From an uncultured Clostridia bacterium (lineage in GTDB: Bacteria > Bacillota > Clostridia > TANB77 > CAG-508), in the NCBI GenBank assembly GCA_944388645.1, contig CALXJO010000077.1, positions 1 to 5,104 on the forward strand: a stretch of 5,104 nt of DNA. Direction: 5' to 3'. Positions 4,069-5,104 of this stretch are shown here, piece after piece. The notes beneath the pieces are model-generated. The model worked only from the letters and a program-made list of their open reading frames with translations, searched no databases and had not been told where the DNA came from. Each line of letters opens with the position of its first letter. Within the stretch, counting starts at the first letter, position 1. A program made the translations under genes and the position numbers.

Positions 4069-4851
4069 ATGGAAGTTTATCAAGCATTAATATTAGGAAT
4101 TGTACAAGGATTAACAGAACTATTACCTATATCTAGTTCTGCACATTTAACAATAATACCATGGATTTTTAATTGGAATATACCAGAGGCTTTTGATGTA
4201 GCCTTACATTTTGGAACATTACTTGCAATAGTAATATATTTCTTTAAAGATTGGCTAGAGCTAATAAAAGGTGGATTTAAATATGCGGTAAAGAAAGAAA
4301 AAACTGTACAAGGAAGAATGTTCTGGTACATAGTTTTAGCAACAATACCTGGAGGAATTGTTGGATTTATATTAGATAAATTCTTTAGCGGAGTTTTAAA
4401 TAGACCAATAATAATTGCAATAGCATTAATGGTAATGGGTATTATATTATACTTTGTAGATAAAAAGTGTAAAAGTGAAACTGAATATGAGCAAATGACA
4501 TTAAAACAAACATTTTTAATAGGTGTATCTCAAGCATTAGCATTTATACCAGGTGTTTCAAGATCTGGTGTTACTATGACAACTGCAAGAGCAATGGGAG
4601 TAAAAAGAGAAGCAGCAGCTAAATACTCATTTTTACTATCAACACCTATAGTATTTGCAGCAACAGTTTTAAAATTTAAAGATTTTGTTTTTGATTTACC
4701 ATTTATAATTGGTGTTTTAGCAAGCTTTATAGTTGGAATATTCGTAATCAAGTTTTTATTAAAATACTTACAAAAAGGAAGCTTCAAAGCTTTTGCAATA
4801 TATAGAGTTATAGCTGGTATACTAATTATACTAATAACATTTATAAAATAA
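4069..4851 (+). CDS. uppP: Undecaprenyl-diphosphatase UppP/BacA (EC 3.6.1.27)
   Basis: This integral membrane enzyme removes one phosphate from undecaprenyl diphosphate, regenerating the lipid carrier for peptidoglycan and other wall polymers; extra copies give bacitracin resistance. The 260 residues fall in the family's normal range. The first signature is GIVQGLTELLPISSSAHL (10-27), containing the (E/Q)xxxE motif as Q13-x-x-x-E17 and the conserved S22-S24 and H26. The second is the phosphate-binding loop PGVSRSG (161-167) with R165, followed by T169. Around seven to eight hydrophobic segments span the protein. AAGGAG lies 8 bases before the ATG. It is the last gene of the ppa-TPR operon (52-base gap) and is followed directly by a strong terminator. 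The 52-base gap holds only a small TATTC/GAATA dyad and no clear promoter, so cotranscription is likely. Identification is secure; whether it is the cell's only Und-PP phosphatase cannot be seen here. Confidence 0.97.
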   Translation: MEVYQALILGIVQGLTELLPISSSAHLTIIPWIFNWNIPEAFDVALHFGTLLAIVIYFFKDWLELIKGGFKYAVKKEKTVQGRMFWYIVLATIPGGIVGFILDKFFSGVLNRPIIIAIALMVMGIILYFVDKKCKSETEYEQMTLKQTFLIGVSQALAFIPGVSRSGVTMTTARAMGVKREAAAKYSFLLSTPIVFAATVLKFKDFVFDLPFIIGVLASFIVGIFVIKFLLKYLQKGSFKAFAIYRVIAGILIILITFIK

Positions 4852-4863
4852 TAATTTATATAT

Positions 4864-4897
4864 AGCTATGTACAAAAAAGTGCATAGCTTTTTTTTT
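4864..4897 (+). terminator. Rho-independent terminator after uppP
   Basis: AGCTATGTAC (4864-4873) pairs with GTGCATAGCT (4880-4889), ten pairs with one U-G wobble, around an A6 loop, and eight Us follow (4890-4897). It is 12 bases after the uppP stop and ends the three-gene operon. Confidence 0.92.
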
Positions 4898-4900
4898 ATA

Positions 4901-4944
4901 TTCTTAGGAAAGTCATCCCATGAAATGGGTGAGTTTCCTTAGAA
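4901..4944. repeat. Long imperfect palindrome (hairpin) downstream of uppP
   Basis: TTCTTAGGAAA (4901-4911) pairs with TTTCCTTAGAA (4934-4944) with a single mismatch; inside, TCA/TGA and CCCAT-GAA-ATGGG (4917-4929) continue the stem with one bulged T. About 18 pairs close on a 3-base loop, with no U-run after it. Possibilities are a structured RNA, a short palindromic repeat unit or a terminator for leftward transcription; the sequence does not decide. Confidence 0.5.
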
Positions 4945-4962
4945 GATAGTTATGGAAGAGTT

Positions 4963-5010
4963 AGATTTTCTTGTAGCTTTGCTACTTAGAAAATCTTAGT
5001 CTTGTTTTTT
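4963..5010 (+). terminator. Terminator-like hairpin
   Basis: AGATTTTCT (4963-4971) pairs with AGAAAATCT (4988-4996), and GTAGC-TTT-GCTAC (4973-4985) extends the stem within, across a small 1/2 internal loop. A U6 run comes only at 5005-5010, eight bases after the stem, so it is weaker than the terminator directly after uppP. It could be a second stop signal or the end of a small RNA that begins near the hairpin upstream. Confidence 0.4.
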
Positions 5011-5021
5011 ATGAAAAAATT

Positions 5022-5028
5022 TTCGACA
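5022..5028 (-). promoter_or_regulatory. Possible Spo0A-binding site (0A box)
   Basis: The minus strand reads TTTGTCGAAA around 5021-5030, containing TGTCGAA, the consensus for Spo0A, the master sporulation regulator. It lies upstream of what is probably another promoter at the window edge. A 7-base match is expected about once every other window by chance, and no target gene is visible. Confidence 0.25.
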
Positions 5029-5040
5029 AATGTTGCAAAA

Positions 5041-5056
5041 ATATTACAATATTACA
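5041..5056. repeat. Tandem 8-base repeat ATATTACA
   Basis: Two exact adjacent copies (5041-5048 and 5049-5056) lie between the possible 0A box and a lone -35 element. Their length is too short to say more than that they could be a binding site or chance in AT-rich DNA. Confidence 0.3.
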
Positions 5057-5082
5057 TTTTTTTTACTATTCATTAAGTTTTG

Positions 5083-5088
5083 TTGACT
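5083..5088 (+). promoter_or_regulatory. Lone -35 element at the window edge
   Basis: TTGACT matches five of six consensus -35 bases. With a 17-base spacer the -10 box would start at 5106, just beyond the window, so a rightward gene probably begins soon after. The promoter cannot be confirmed here. Confidence 0.25.
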
Positions 5089-5104
5089 TTTTAAGAAAAA
5101 AAGA

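Noticed and set aside
4080..4331. 83-codon open frame on the minus strand
   Set aside because: Antisense to the signature region of uppP, which is certainly coding.
4530..4787. 85-codon open frame on the minus strand
   Set aside because: Antisense to the PGVSRSG half of uppP; no support of its own.
1..5104. CRISPR array, insertion sequence or defence system
   Set aside because: No regularly spaced repeats, no transposase or terminal repeats, and no effector domain other than the recombinase fragment were found on either strand.

Overview
The window is very AT-rich, with strong AGGAG-type ribosome binding sites, short intergenic gaps and U-tailed hairpin terminators. Gene content and style point to a low-GC Gram-positive bacterium, most likely a member of the Clostridia; this is an inference from composition and protein style, and no species can be named.

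Layout. Positions 1-240 hold the C-terminal end of a tyrosine recombinase (integrase) whose start lies outside the window. A 137-base gap rich in TTAGAA-type motifs separates it from the 3' end of a tRNA-Leu(UAA) gene on the minus strand (378-465). An integrase facing the 3' end of a tRNA gene is the classic edge of an integrated element, so the left end is probably the tip of a mobile element and everything from the tRNA rightward is probably resident chromosome. The tRNA has its own good promoter. To its right, also on the minus strand, lies a cation diffusion facilitator exporter (568-1425) whose metal-site residues (Asn-Asp/Asp-Asp) fit manganese better than zinc. A long perfect inverted repeat lies over its putative promoter.

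A divergent small operon follows on the plus strand: a 66-residue XRE-type repressor-like protein (1724-1924) and an unrecognised basic 63-residue protein (1930-2121), closed by an AU-rich terminator that overlaps the second gene's end and by a nested GC hairpin.

The third block is a plus-strand operon of three genes: inorganic pyrophosphatase (2253-2783), a membrane-anchored TPR protein (2802-4016) and undecaprenyl-diphosphatase UppP/BacA (4069-4851). The gaps are 18 and 52 bases and a strong terminator follows uppP. The two known enzymes both hydrolyse pyrophosphate bonds: one removes free PPi from biosynthesis, the other recycles the lipid carrier of cell-wall synthesis at the membrane. 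The TPR protein may be an envelope scaffold, but nothing in it proves this.

The right-hand 250 bases contain two further hairpins, a possible Spo0A box and an isolated -35 element, and probably lead into another gene beyond the window. I see no clear new defence or mobile system. The most unusual points are the integrase/tRNA junction with its repeated motifs, the dyads over several promoters, the XRE plus 63-residue pair, and the TPR gene between two pyrophosphate-bond hydrolases.
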